Source of the DNA: WTJX01 sp045106295
GTDB lineage: Bacteria; Bacteroidota; Bacteroidia; Cytophagales; JAAEPT01
Assembly: GCA_045106295.1 (NCBI GenBank)
Contig: JBGCEI010000168.1
Coordinates: 1 to 19,797 of the forward strand
DNA length: 19,797 nt
Direction: 5' to 3'
Below are positions 8,347-15,818 of this stretch, piece after piece. Position 1 is the first letter of the stretch, and every line of letters starts with the position of its first letter. Under the pieces are notes generated by a model. It did no database searches, was not told where the DNA came from, and saw nothing but the letters and a program-made list of their open reading frames with translations. Position numbers and translations under genes: made by a program.

Positions 8347-8399
8347 AATGAGTAAAAAGAGTACTAACGGGTTTAAGTTAATGACTTCTTTTACTCATT
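8347..8399 (-). terminator. Stem-loop terminator downstream of clpX
   Basis: AATGAGTAAAA (8347-8357) pairs perfectly with TTTTACTCATT (8389-8399); a smaller TAAC/GTTA pairing lies inside. It begins 18 bases after the clpX stop on the minus strand, and a T-rich tract follows the stem in that direction. It lies in the 142-base clpX-topA gap, so topA probably has its own promoter. No clear TAnnTTTG was found upstream of topA. Confidence 0.6.
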
Positions 8400-8416
8400 C
8401 TATTCTTATGTTCTAG

Positions 8417-9652
8417 TTATGAAGCTACACGTAGTTTAGTGAATTTAGATTTCTCTATTTTCTCTAAAGCATACTCCTTTGTTAACTTAAAACTATCTAT
8501 CCCTTCTTTTGAAGGTAATTCAAACATAGCGTCAGTCATTATTACTTCACAAATAGTACGTAACCCTCTGGCACCCAGCTTAAACTCTACTGCTTTCTCA
8601 ACAATAATATCAAGTACGTCATCATCTACCTGAAGGTCAATATCCTCCATTTTGAATAGTTTCATGTACTGTTTGAATAAGGCATTTTTAGGTTCCGTTA
8701 AAATTACTTTTAGCGTATCTGCATCTAGTGGGTCTAAGTGAGTAACCACTGGTAAACGACCAATTAATTCAGGAATTAACCCGAATGATTTTAAATCTTG
8801 TGAATTTACATAGCTCAACATTTCTGCTTTGCTAACTTCTTTTCCTGATACATCGGTAGAAAATCCAATTGGTTGTGTGTTTAAACGATTAGCAATAATT
8901 CGTTCTATTCCATCAAAAGCACCGCCACAAATAAATAAAATATTTGACGTGTTTATTGTGATCATTTTCTGATCAGGATGTTTTCTACCACCTTGAGGCG
9001 GCACATTGGCAGACGTACCTTCTAATAGCTTCAATAAAGCTTGTTGTACTCCTTCCCCACTCACATCTCGTGTAATGGACGGATTATCACTCTTACGAGC
9101 TATTTTATCGATTTCATCTATGTAAATGATTCCTCTTTCAGCCGCTTTTACATCGTAATCAGCAGACTGCAGTAGACGAGTCAATACACTTTCTACATCT
9201 TCTCCTACATAACCTGCTTCTGTTAGTACGGTAGCATCTGCAATACAGAAAGGAACTTGTAATACTTTAGCGAGTGAACGAGCTAGGTGTGTTTTACCTG
9301 TCCCTGTCTCTCCTATCATCACAATATTTGATTTCTCAATAGTTGTTTCATCTTCAATTAATGGCTGTTTCAATCGCTTAAAGTGATTGTAAACTGCTAC
9401 AGAAAGGACTTTTTTAGCATCATTTTGCCCAATTACGTAGGTATCCAAAAACTCCTTCAACTCCATTGGTTTAATGAGGTTAAAATCTGTTTCTTCTCCT
9501 TCTGGAGTATGTTGAGATTCTTTTTTTAAGATATTAAATGACTGCTCAATACAATAATTACAGATATGTGCATGTACACCTGAAATCATCAATTGTACCT
9601 CACTCTTTTTTCTCCCACAAAAAGAACAGTTCGCCTGTTGTGAATTTGCCAT
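8417..9652 (-). CDS. clpX: ClpX, AAA+ unfoldase of the ClpXP protease
   Basis: A 411-residue ATPase that recognises, unfolds and feeds substrates to ClpP. The N-terminal zinc-binding domain has Cys9/Cys12 and Cys31/Cys34. Walker A is GETGTGKT (114-121). Walker B is IIYIDEIDK with Asp179/Glu180. RDVSGEGVQQALLKLLEGT carries the pore-proximal region, IGF (in QPIGFST) is the ClpP-docking loop, and GARGLR is sensor 2. Length is normal. It is downstream of clpP on the same strand with a 102-base gap, the usual clpP-clpX order. Confidence 0.97.
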   Translation of the reverse strand: MANSQQANCSFCGRKKSEVQLMISGVHAHICNYCIEQSFNILKKESQHTPEGEETDFNLIKPMELKEFLDTYVIGQNDAKKVLSVAVYNHFKRLKQPLIEDETTIEKSNIVMIGETGTGKTHLARSLAKVLQVPFCIADATVLTEAGYVGEDVESVLTRLLQSADYDVKAAERGIIYIDEIDKIARKSDNPSITRDVSGEGVQQALLKLLEGTSANVPPQGGRKHPDQKMITINTSNILFICGGAFDGIERIIANRLNTQPIGFSTDVSGKEVSKAEMLSYVNSQDLKSFGLIPELIGRLPVVTHLDPLDADTLKVILTEPKNALFKQYMKLFKMEDIDLQVDDDVLDIIVEKAVEFKLGARGLRTICEVIMTDAMFELPSKEGIDSFKLTKEYALEKIEKSKFTKLRVAS

Positions 9653-9674
9653 GTGTTTTTTAATTCAAATTAGA

Positions 9675-9711
9675 AATTCCAAATCGTAATGACTTCTTAC
9701 TACTTGGAATT
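9675..9711. repeat. 8-bp inverted repeat in the clpP-clpX gap
   Basis: AATTCCAA (9675-9682) and TTGGAATT (9704-9711) are perfect complements around a 21-base loop. It lies in the 102-base gap between clpP and clpX and could partially attenuate readthrough or protect mRNA ends. The arms are AT-rich, so a chance origin is possible. Confidence 0.3.
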
Positions 9712-9754
9712 AGCTGTACAATAAGGCCAGTTTTACACTAGCTAGCATAAAAAA

Positions 9755-10447
9755 TTATTTCCTAACCAATACCTCGTCAATCAAACCGTATTCTTTGGCT
9801 TGATCTGCTTTCATCCAGTAATCTCTATCAGAATCTTCCTCTACCTTCTCAAACGACTGTCCACTGTGCTTAGAAAGAATGTCATACAATTCTTTTTTCA
9901 GTATTAAAATCTGCTTTGCAGTAATTTCAATATCTGATGCTTGCCCTTGTGCTCCACCTAATGGTTGGTGAATCATAATTCTAGAATGAGGTAAAGCGGC
10001 TCTTTTGCCTGCTGCACCACCCGCTAACAAAACAGCTCCCATAGAAGCAGCTAATCCGGTACAGATCGTAGTTACATCTGGGTTTACATACTGCATGGTG
10101 TCATACATTCCTAAACCTGCGTATACAGATCCTCCAGGACTGTTTACATACATCGTAATATCTTTTTTAGCATCTACAGACTCTAAGAATAAGAGTTGTG
10201 CTGTAATGATGTTTGCAATCTGATCGTCTACTGGTGTACCTAAAAAGATAATTCTATCTGAAATCAACCGAGTAAAAACGTCAATCGCTCTAAAGTTCCC
10301 TGGTCTCTCCTCAATAATATAAGGAGTCATGCTTTCAATATTACCTGGGTTCATGCTCTCAACATGTCCTGTGTACTGGTCTACGACAGATCCGCTGATT
10401 CCTTGATGGTGTACAGCGTACTTTCGAAATTCTTCTTTATTGATCAT
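9755..10447 (-). CDS. clpP: ClpP, serine protease subunit of ClpXP
   Basis: A 230-residue protease subunit forming the tetradecameric chamber. The catalytic triad is visible: Ser135 in GLAASMGAVLL, His160 in IMIHQPLGGAQG, and Asp209 in SDRDYWMKA. YVNSPGGSVYAGL and GLIDEVL are also signature segments. The N-terminal region (about 50 residues before FRAIDVFTRLISDRI) is longer than in E. coli, consistent with a propeptide. Its ATG start is well placed. The gene usually found upstream in this phylum, trigger factor (tig), is absent: the preceding 268 bases are non-coding and the next gene is unrelated. Confidence 0.96.
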   Translation of the reverse strand: MINKEEFRKYAVHHQGISGSVVDQYTGHVESMNPGNIESMTPYIIEERPGNFRAIDVFTRLISDRIIFLGTPVDDQIANIITAQLLFLESVDAKKDITMYVNSPGGSVYAGLGMYDTMQYVNPDVTTICTGLAASMGAVLLAGGAAGKRAALPHSRIMIHQPLGGAQGQASDIEITAKQILILKKELYDILSKHSGQSFEKVEEDSDRDYWMKADQAKEYGLIDEVLVRK

Positions 10448-10595
10448 AACTGTTTACTATATTCTTTTAACTAATTGATTAACCAAAATCAAGTAGGTTT
10501 CGTTCGGAAAGATAATGAGTAATTTTATAAATCCCTTGCGATTAAGATTTAAGGTTATCAACAAAGATTGCCTTTAGCCTATTTTTCGCGTCATT

Positions 10596-10671
10596 AAACG
10601 AAAGTGACAAAACGAATGCAAGCATCTGGTTATTCATCTAGCTACGCTGAAAATAAAAGTCACAAGCGTTT
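10596..10671. repeat. Imperfect inverted repeat upstream of clpP
   Basis: AAACG-aaa-GTGAC (10596-10608) is complementary to GTCAC-aag-CGTTT (10659-10671) except for the central three bases, with a 50-base spacer. It lies in the 268-base gap 10448-10715 between the 3' end of an unknown-function gene and clpP, both minus strand. It could be a regulatory or terminator structure. Nothing else was recognised in this gap, and no -7 box was found for clpP. Confidence 0.3.
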
Positions 10672-10715
10672 GTTTTTTTAGGTGTTTAAATGCTTTCGTA
10701 AAACAACGGATAATC

Positions 10716-11165
10716 CTAAAACGCCATACACAACTTCTTAAACAAACTACCATCACTCACTTCAGCTCCTTGTTGGCTTAATTTAAATAATTCTACCGAA
10801 CGATCTTCAATGTATTTTTTCTCTGCCGTAATAATCTTTGCTTGAGACGGGATAGTAGAACTTTCTTCTAAAAAATTAACTCCCTCATCGGTAGAAGTAA
10901 GTACTACTACTACTAACTTATCTGCCAAACATTGATACGATCTGATTTCTTTTTCCAACCGTAGGTCCATGAATTTAGCTTTCTGAAATACACCTTCAAA
11001 AATCACATCACTAAACACATCTACTATCTGAGAAGCTTCTTTAGGTGATTTCTCTTTCATTTTCACCCAGTCTTCAGCTGTAATTCCATTGACAACTAAA
11101 TAATTAACGAATTCTTGTTCAAATTCTTGTAATTCATCAGCGGTTAATAATCTAAATTTAGGCAT
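10716..11165 (-). CDS. Conserved Bacteroidota protein of unknown function (DUF6495-like)
   Basis: A 149-residue soluble protein with no signal peptide or membrane segment. It has an acidic N-terminal helix pair (LLTADELQEFEQEFVNYLVV, then NGITAEDWVKM), a central VDVFSDVIFEGVFQKAKFM segment, and a C-terminal half with TAEKKYIEDRSVELFKLSQQG and a cysteine near the end (LCMAF). The pattern resembles a small Flavobacteriia family that I believe is catalogued as DUF6495, but the family number is from memory. No catalytic motif is evident. The gene is divergent from the carotenoid genes and has its own -7-like box. Confidence 0.6.
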   Translation of the reverse strand: MPKFRLLTADELQEFEQEFVNYLVVNGITAEDWVKMKEKSPKEASQIVDVFSDVIFEGVFQKAKFMDLRLEKEIRSYQCLADKLVVVVLTSTDEGVNFLEESSTIPSQAKIITAEKKYIEDRSVELFKLSQQGAEVSDGSLFKKLCMAF

Positions 11166-11193
11166 CCTGTCTAACTATTTTTTATAGAAGAAA

Positions 11194-11201
11194 CAAAATT
11201 A
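11194..11201 (-). promoter_or_regulatory. -7 promoter element for the DUF6495-like gene
   Basis: On the minus strand the sequence is TAATTTTG, an exact match to TAnnTTTG, 28 bases before the ATG at 11165. It lies 14 bases from the oppositely directed box at 11216-11223, giving a compact divergent promoter. The -33 element is not clear. Confidence 0.5.
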
Positions 11202-11215
11202 CGTATTTCTTGTTT

Positions 11216-11223
11216 TATCTTTG
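11216..11223 (+). promoter_or_regulatory. -7 promoter element for the cruF-crtZ unit
   Basis: TATCTTTG matches TAnnTTTG exactly and ends 6 bases before the ATG at 11230. The leader would be very short or absent. The TTG opening the longest frame (11221) is part of this box, so it is not the translation start. Confidence 0.6.
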
Positions 11224-11229
11224 TTAGAG

Positions 11230-11868
11230 ATGCAAAAAATAGACGCCTTTTTAGATAAGTATAGCCTAACTATTGTCATAATTATTCATTCAGTTGGGGT
11301 TATTGGCTTGTTATCTCCGCTAAAAAGTGTAGTAGCTGCCCTCACTCCTATCAATTTATTGATTTCTTGTCTTCTTTTACTTTACAAACAAGAAAGTAAA
11401 ACATCTTCTTTTTATACATTTTGTTTAATCATTCTTATGACTGGCTTTACCATTGAAGCGGTTGGTGTAAATACGGGATTCCCTTTCGGGGAATATTCAT
11501 ACGGAAATGTATTAGGACCTAAAATAATAGGTACACCTTTAGTTATCGGTGTTAATTGGTTACTGCTCATTATTGCCATAGGGAGTTACGTCAACTCTCT
11601 CTCTATTAATGTATGGAAAAAGGTGGTCTTGTCTGCTGCATTGATGGTTATACTAGATGTTTTAATAGAACCAGTAGCTATTTCGTTGAATTTTTGGTCA
11701 TGGGACACTACTTCTGTGCCTTTTCAAAACTATTTGGGTTGGTTTCTTATCTCTGTAGTTATGTTTAGCGCCTATTTTCTTTTACCTTTGTCCCGAGAAA
11801 ATAAACTAGGCAAGCTTCTTTTTATTATCCAGCTCCTGTTCTTTTCACTTCTAAACATTTCCTTATAA
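11230..11868 (+). CDS. Carotenoid biosynthesis membrane protein (CruF-like, DUF422)
   Basis: A 212-residue, mostly hydrophobic protein with about six or seven membrane segments. The family signature is visible in the middle: GFTIEAVGVNTGFPFGEYSYG, then LGPKIIGTPLVIGVNWLLLI, and later DVLIEPVAISLNFWSWD. CruF-type proteins hydrate the end groups of acyclic carotenoids (C-1',2' hydratase) en route to myxol- and saproxanthin-type pigments, but the substrate here cannot be read. The ATG at 11230 is chosen over the upstream TTG because that codon overlaps a -7 box. It is followed after 2 bases by the hydroxylase gene, so the two are almost certainly cotranscribed. Confidence 0.8.
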   Translation: MQKIDAFLDKYSLTIVIIIHSVGVIGLLSPLKSVVAALTPINLLISCLLLLYKQESKTSSFYTFCLIILMTGFTIEAVGVNTGFPFGEYSYGNVLGPKIIGTPLVIGVNWLLLIIAIGSYVNSLSINVWKKVVLSAALMVILDVLIEPVAISLNFWSWDTTSVPFQNYLGWFLISVVMFSAYFLLPLSRENKLGKLLFIIQLLFFSLLNISL

Positions 11869-11870
11869 AT

Positions 11871-12344
11871 ATGCTACTACTAGCGTACATACTGGTGACA
11901 CTCGGTACATTCTTTTTTATGGAATTTGTAGCATGGTTTACGCATAAATACATTATGCATGGTTTCTTATGGTATCTCCATAAAGACCATCATCAGAAAA
12001 AGCCTGGTTTTTTTGAAAAGAACGATGCTTTTTTTCTAATATTTGCCATTCCTAGCTCTTTATGCTTTATTTTTGGAGCTATTGATGGATACGATTTTAA
12101 GACATACATAGGTATTGGTATTGCTTTATATGGAGCGACTTATTTCCTAGTACACGATATCATTATCCATCAACGATTTAATTTGTTAAAACATGTTTCT
12201 AATACCTATTTAAAAGCTATTAGAAAAGCACACCACATACACCATACAGTAGAAACAAAGCACTATGCTAGTTGTTTTGGCATGCTACTTGTACCTGTAA
12301 AGTATCATCAAGAGGCAAAACAGATGACAGGAAAAAATAAATAA
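11871..12344 (+). CDS. crtZ: CrtZ-like beta-carotene hydroxylase
   Basis: A 157-residue di-iron membrane hydroxylase of the fatty-acid hydroxylase/sterol desaturase superfamily. All histidine clusters are present: HKYIMH (His25, His30), HKDHH (His37, His40, His41), HDIIIH (His95, His100) and HHIHH (His121, 122, 124, 125). The segment FMEFVAWFTHKYIMHGFLW is typical of CrtZ, which adds 3-hydroxyl groups to beta-ionone rings to make zeaxanthin. Three or four membrane spans are expected. It is coupled to the CruF-like gene. No crtB, crtI or lycopene cyclase is in the window, so the pair is separated from the rest of the pathway, or those genes lie elsewhere. Confidence 0.88.
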   Translation: MLLLAYILVTLGTFFFMEFVAWFTHKYIMHGFLWYLHKDHHQKKPGFFEKNDAFFLIFAIPSSLCFIFGAIDGYDFKTYIGIGIALYGATYFLVHDIIIHQRFNLLKHVSNTYLKAIRKAHHIHHTVETKHYASCFGMLLVPVKYHQEAKQMTGKNK

Positions 12345-12362
12345 ATGAAATAAATTACGATT

Positions 12363-12980
12363 ATGAAATACAGCACTTACCTATTAACACTTTTAACAAT
12401 TTTTATATTTTTAGTTGCTCCAGCAGCTGAACCAAAAAACACGATTGAAGATTATTTATATCAAAAAGTCAAAAATCCAGATTTATTGGCTACATCAAAC
12501 AATTATTTAGTGAGTGCCTTTGAGAGAGAGCATGAAATGGTTCATAATGTAGAAATAGAGATAAAAAGAAGAGAGGGATATTATGTAAGCGCAAAGACGC
12601 CTTACTTTTTTATAGAATATAATTTATATAAAAAGGAAAATGGCGATGCTGTCATTGGTATACACGAAATAGTAGCTGGAAATAATACTTTCCGCTTTGT
12701 AAAGTATTCAAAAACGGATAACAGCTTTGTCCCGGCTTCTTTTTCTGTAGTTTGTTCTAATGCTGATGCCTTCTTGAATCATTCACAAAATGCCTCTCCA
12801 GAATTAGTTTATAATAAATACAGGTTACACAAGGACGGGCTTATGCACCCTGGAGAAAAATACCCTAGCATTAAATGGGATGGTGAAGAATTCTATGGTA
12901 GTGAAGAATTAGTTTCTGCTCATGCATCAGCGATTAGGCAAAAAACAGCTGTTTCAAAAAAGAGAAAAAAGAAAAGATAA
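12363..12980 (+). CDS. Secreted protein of unknown function
   Basis: A 205-residue protein not assigned to a family. It begins with a clear Sec signal peptide (hydrophobic residues about 5-19, likely cut after APA near residue 21). The mature part is charged, contains a central region rich in beta-type residues (YYVSAKTPYFFIEYNLYKKE, then GIHEIVAGNNTFRFVKYSK), and has one Cys (in SVVCSN). It ends in a strongly basic tail, KKRKKKR. No lipobox, sorting domain or catalytic motif was found. It starts 18 bases after crtZ and is followed by a good terminator, so it may be the last gene of the carotenoid transcription unit. A functional link is not implied. Confidence 0.7.
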   Translation: MKYSTYLLTLLTIFIFLVAPAAEPKNTIEDYLYQKVKNPDLLATSNNYLVSAFEREHEMVHNVEIEIKRREGYYVSAKTPYFFIEYNLYKKENGDAVIGIHEIVAGNNTFRFVKYSKTDNSFVPASFSVVCSNADAFLNHSQNASPELVYNKYRLHKDGLMHPGEKYPSIKWDGEEFYGSEELVSAHASAIRQKTAVSKKRKKKR

Positions 12981-13010
12981 ATACGTTTCATCGAATAATT
13001 TAAAAAGTAT

Positions 13011-13043
13011 AAAGGTGAGTTGGGTAACTACTCACCTTTTTTT
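13011..13043 (+). terminator. Rho-independent terminator
   Basis: AAAGGTGAGT (13011-13020) and ACTCACCTTT (13030-13039) form a perfect 10-bp stem with a 9-base loop, continuing into a T-run to 13043. It lies 30 bases after the stop of the secreted protein gene and isolates clpB from upstream transcription. Confidence 0.85.
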
Positions 13044-13072
13044 GTTTCTGAAGTAAAATAAAAAAAAGACAA

Positions 13073-13123
13073 TATGTCATTTAATGAGTTTCTAACAACT
13101 TGGTTATCAGTCAAAATGACATA
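13073..13123 (+). promoter_or_regulatory. Palindromic candidate operator upstream of clpB
   Basis: TATGTCATTT (13073-13082) and AAATGACATA (13114-13123) are perfect 10-bp inverted repeats separated by 31 bases. The right arm is part of a tighter pseudo-palindrome, GTCA-AAA-TGAC (13110-13120). This gives three GTCA/TGAC half-sites, as expected for a dimeric regulator or enhancer binding. It is not a CIRCE element. The regulator is unknown. Confidence 0.45.
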
Positions 13124-13132
13124 ATAAAGTGA

Positions 13133-13149
13133 TTGGACTTTTTTTTGTA
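13133..13149 (+). promoter_or_regulatory. Possible sigma-54-like -24/-12 element for clpB
   Basis: TTGG at 13133-13136 and TTGT at 13145-13148 show GG-N10-GT spacing, one base away from the sigma-54 GG-N10-GC rule. The -24 half lacks the usual CAC. No TAnnTTTG box is present between the terminator and the clpB ATG. The run of T between the halves makes a chance match possible. Confidence 0.25.
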
Positions 13150-13163
13150 GTTAATACAATCAA

Positions 13164-15767
13164 ATGGATTTAAATAACTACACATTAAAAGCACAAGAGG
13201 TCATACAGAGAGCTAGTTCATTGACACAAGAAAATGGACAGCAATCGATTGATACAGGCCATATTCTAAAAGCCATTTTAGAGGTAGACAAAAGCATTGC
13301 TGATTTCTTATTAAAAGATACAAACACACTTGACAGTATAGTTTCAAGTATCATTAAAGGTTACCCTAAAGTATCTGGAGGATCGGTTTATTTGAGTAAT
13401 AACACGTCTCAACTTTTGCAAAAAGCTACTGAGAGCAGTAAGAAAATGGATGACGATTATGTGGCCATAGAACACCTACTTATTGGTTTATTAGAAATAA
13501 ATGATGCCATAGGGAAACTTTTAAAAGACAGTGGTATTACAAAAAAAGAATTAATACAAAACATAGACAACCTGAGAGGAGGAGAAAAAGTGAAAGATCA
13601 ACATGCAGACAGCAATTACAAATCGTTAGAAAAGTATTCTAAGAATTTAAATAAACTAGCCAAAGCAGGGAAAATAGACCCTGTAATTGGTAGAGATGAA
13701 GAGGTACGTCGAATACTTCAAATTCTATCTAGACGAACAAAAAACAACCCTATTCTTATTGGAGAACCAGGGGTGGGTAAAACAGCTATTATTGAAGGAA
13801 TGGCTCAACGGATTGTAGATGGAGATGTACCTGAAAACCTGAAATCAAAGACTGTTTACTCCCTTGATATGGGCTTATTAATTGCAGGAGCAAAATACAA
13901 AGGAGAATTTGAAGAACGGTTAAAATCAGTGATTAAAGAGGTCACCAAATCTGATGGAGAGATTATTCTTTTCATAGATGAGATACATACCTTAATTGGT
14001 GCTGGAGGTGGTGGCGAAAGTGCTATGGATGCTGCTAATTTACTAAAACCAGCTCTAGCAAGAGGGGAACTACACGCTATTGGAGCGACTACTTTAGCAG
14101 AATACCAAAAATACATTGAGAAGGATAAAGCTTTAGAAAGGCGGTTTCAAACAGTAACGGTGGATGAACCTAACCAAGAAGATGCTATTTCTATTCTTCG
14201 TGGTATTAAAGAAAAGTACGAAGTGCATCATGGGGTGAGAATTCAGGACGATGCTGTAATAGCTGCTGTAGAGTTTTCTACTCGCTACATTTCTGATCGT
14301 TTCTTACCAGATAAAGCCATTGACTTAATGGATGAAGCAGCTTCTAAATTGCGTTTAGAAATAGATTCTCTACCAGAAGAACTCGATGAGGTGCAACGTA
14401 AAATTATGCAACTAGAAATTGAGCGTGAAGCGATAAAAAGGGAGAAAGACAAGCAGAAAGAAGCGCAACTGAGTAAAGAAATAGCGGAGTTAAGTGATGT
14501 AAAAAATAGCTTACAGGCTAAATGGAAAAGTGAAAAAGCGGTGATACAATCCATACAAGAGCAAAAGGAAAATATTGACACCTTCAAGAATGAGGCTGAA
14601 CAATACGAACGTGCTGGAGACTATGGAAAAGTAGCCGAAATCAGGTATGGAAAGATCAAAGAAGCTGAAGAAAAATTAATCCACCTTCAACTGGAAATGA
14701 CTAAAAAACAGGATGAAGGAACATTACTAACAGAAGAAGTATCAGCAGATCATATTGCTGAAGTAGTAGCTAAATGGACAGGGATTCCTGTCTCTAAAAT
14801 GTTACAAGGGGAGCGTGAAAAATTACTCCACTTAGAAGATGAGTTAGGAAAACGGGTAGCTGGACAAAAAGAGGCAATAGAAGCAATTTCTGATGCTGTA
14901 CGTAGAAATAAAGCTGGATTAAGCGACCCCAAACGACCTGTGGGTTCTTTTATCTTCTTAGGCACTACCGGAGTGGGTAAAACAGAATTAGCCAAAGGCT
15001 TAGCAGAATACTTGTTCAACGATGAAAATGCCTTAGTAAGAATAGACATGTCCGAATACCAAGAAAGACATGCTGTTAGCCGATTAGTCGGAGCGCCTCC
15101 TGGATATGTAGGCTACGATGAAGGAGGTCAATTAACGGAAGCTGTTCGGAGAAAACCTTATTCAGTTATTCTATTGGATGAAATAGAGAAAGCACATCCT
15201 GATGTGTTTAATATCTTATTACAAGTATTAGATGATGGACGATTGACGGACAATAAAGGTAGAATAGCCAATTTCAAGAATACCATCATTATTATGACTT
15301 CTAATATTGGCTCTCACATTATTCAAGAGCGTTTATTGGGATTAACGGATGAAAATAAAGAAGTGGTTTTAAGTGAAACAAAAAATGAGGTGTTTGATCT
15401 CTTAAAGAAAAGTGTTCGCCCCGAATTTGTAAATAGAATAGATGAGCTGATTATGTTTGAACCGCTTTCTAAGGCGGATATTCGAGCTATTACTGAAATC
15501 CAGTTTAAAGGCATTCAAAAGCTACTCCTACAAAGTGGTATTACCTTAGAAGCCGATACTAAATCATTGGATTACATTGGAGAGATTGGTTTTGACCCCG
15601 TGTATGGTGCTAGACCTTTAAAGCGAGTATTACAAAAAACGGTCTTAAACAATTTGTCTAAAGCCATTTTATCGGGTACTATTTCTAAAGACAGCGTAGT
15701 AGCGATGACATTAGGTAAAGGGAAGGAAATCCTTTTTGAAAATATTGAAAGTGTAGAGATTACTTAA
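13164..15767 (+). CDS. clpB: ClpB disaggregase (Hsp104 family)
   Basis: An 867-residue AAA+ chaperone that, with DnaK, extracts polypeptides from aggregates. The Clp-N repeat domain covers residues 1 to about 145. The first ATPase has Walker A GEPGVGKT (200-207) and Walker B ILFIDEIHTLIG. The middle-domain coiled coil follows (about 405-530, rich in Glu, Lys and Gln, with YERAGDYGKVAEIRYGKI). The second ATPase has Walker A GTTGVGKT (600-607), the pore loop GYVGYDEGGQLTEAVRR, Walker B VILLDEIEKAHPDV, and GARPLKR as sensor 2. The M-domain makes it ClpB rather than ClpA or ClpC. It starts with ATG and is full length. Its 3' end is convergent with the glycosyltransferase gene; the 51-base gap is mostly a palindromic repeat. 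Confidence 0.97.
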   Translation: MDLNNYTLKAQEVIQRASSLTQENGQQSIDTGHILKAILEVDKSIADFLLKDTNTLDSIVSSIIKGYPKVSGGSVYLSNNTSQLLQKATESSKKMDDDYVAIEHLLIGLLEINDAIGKLLKDSGITKKELIQNIDNLRGGEKVKDQHADSNYKSLEKYSKNLNKLAKAGKIDPVIGRDEEVRRILQILSRRTKNNPILIGEPGVGKTAIIEGMAQRIVDGDVPENLKSKTVYSLDMGLLIAGAKYKGEFEERLKSVIKEVTKSDGEIILFIDEIHTLIGAGGGGESAMDAANLLKPALARGELHAIGATTLAEYQKYIEKDKALERRFQTVTVDEPNQEDAISILRGIKEKYEVHHGVRIQDDAVIAAVEFSTRYISDRFLPDKAIDLMDEAASKLRLEIDSLPEELDEVQRKIMQLEIEREAIKREKDKQKEAQLSKEIAELSDVKNSLQAKWKSEKAVIQSIQEQKENIDTFKNEAEQYERAGDYGKVAEIRYGKIKEAEEKLIHLQLEMTKKQDEGTLLTEEVSADHIAEVVAKWTGIPVSKMLQGEREKLLHLEDELGKRVAGQKEAIEAISDAVRRNKAGLSDPKRPVGSFIFLGTTGVGKTELAKGLAEYLFNDENALVRIDMSEYQERHAVSRLVGAPPGYVGYDEGGQLTEAVRRKPYSVILLDEIEKAHPDVFNILLQVLDDGRLTDNKGRIANFKNTIIIMTSNIGSHIIQERLLGLTDENKEVVLSETKNEVFDLLKKSVRPEFVNRIDELIMFEPLSKADIRAITEIQFKGIQKLLLQSGITLEADTKSLDYIGEIGFDPVYGARPLKRVLQKTVLNNLSKAILSGTISKDSVVAMTLGKGKEILFENIESVEIT

Positions 15768-15777
15768 GATAGATTGG

Positions 15778-15809
15778 CGTCATTCCCGAGAAATTGGGAA
15801 TCTCAAACA
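15778..15809. repeat. REP-like palindrome, copy A
   Basis: CGTCATTCCCGAG followed by AAATTGGGAATCTCAAACA. ATTCCC (15782-15787) pairs with GGGAAT (15796-15801). It matches the copy at 17634-17664 in opposite orientation with only a few base changes. It fills the gap between the convergent clpB and glycosyltransferase genes and may act as a two-way terminator. Confidence 0.75.
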
Positions 15810-15818
15810 GTTCACAAC

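Noticed and set aside
13011..13043. Possible riboswitch or attenuator upstream of clpB
   Set aside because: The hairpin is a simple perfect stem followed by a T-run, located right after the previous gene; an ordinary terminator explains it.
13856..15514. Several minus-strand open frames of 63-100 codons within clpB
   Set aside because: They lie antisense to conserved AAA+ motifs of clpB and show no independent domain.
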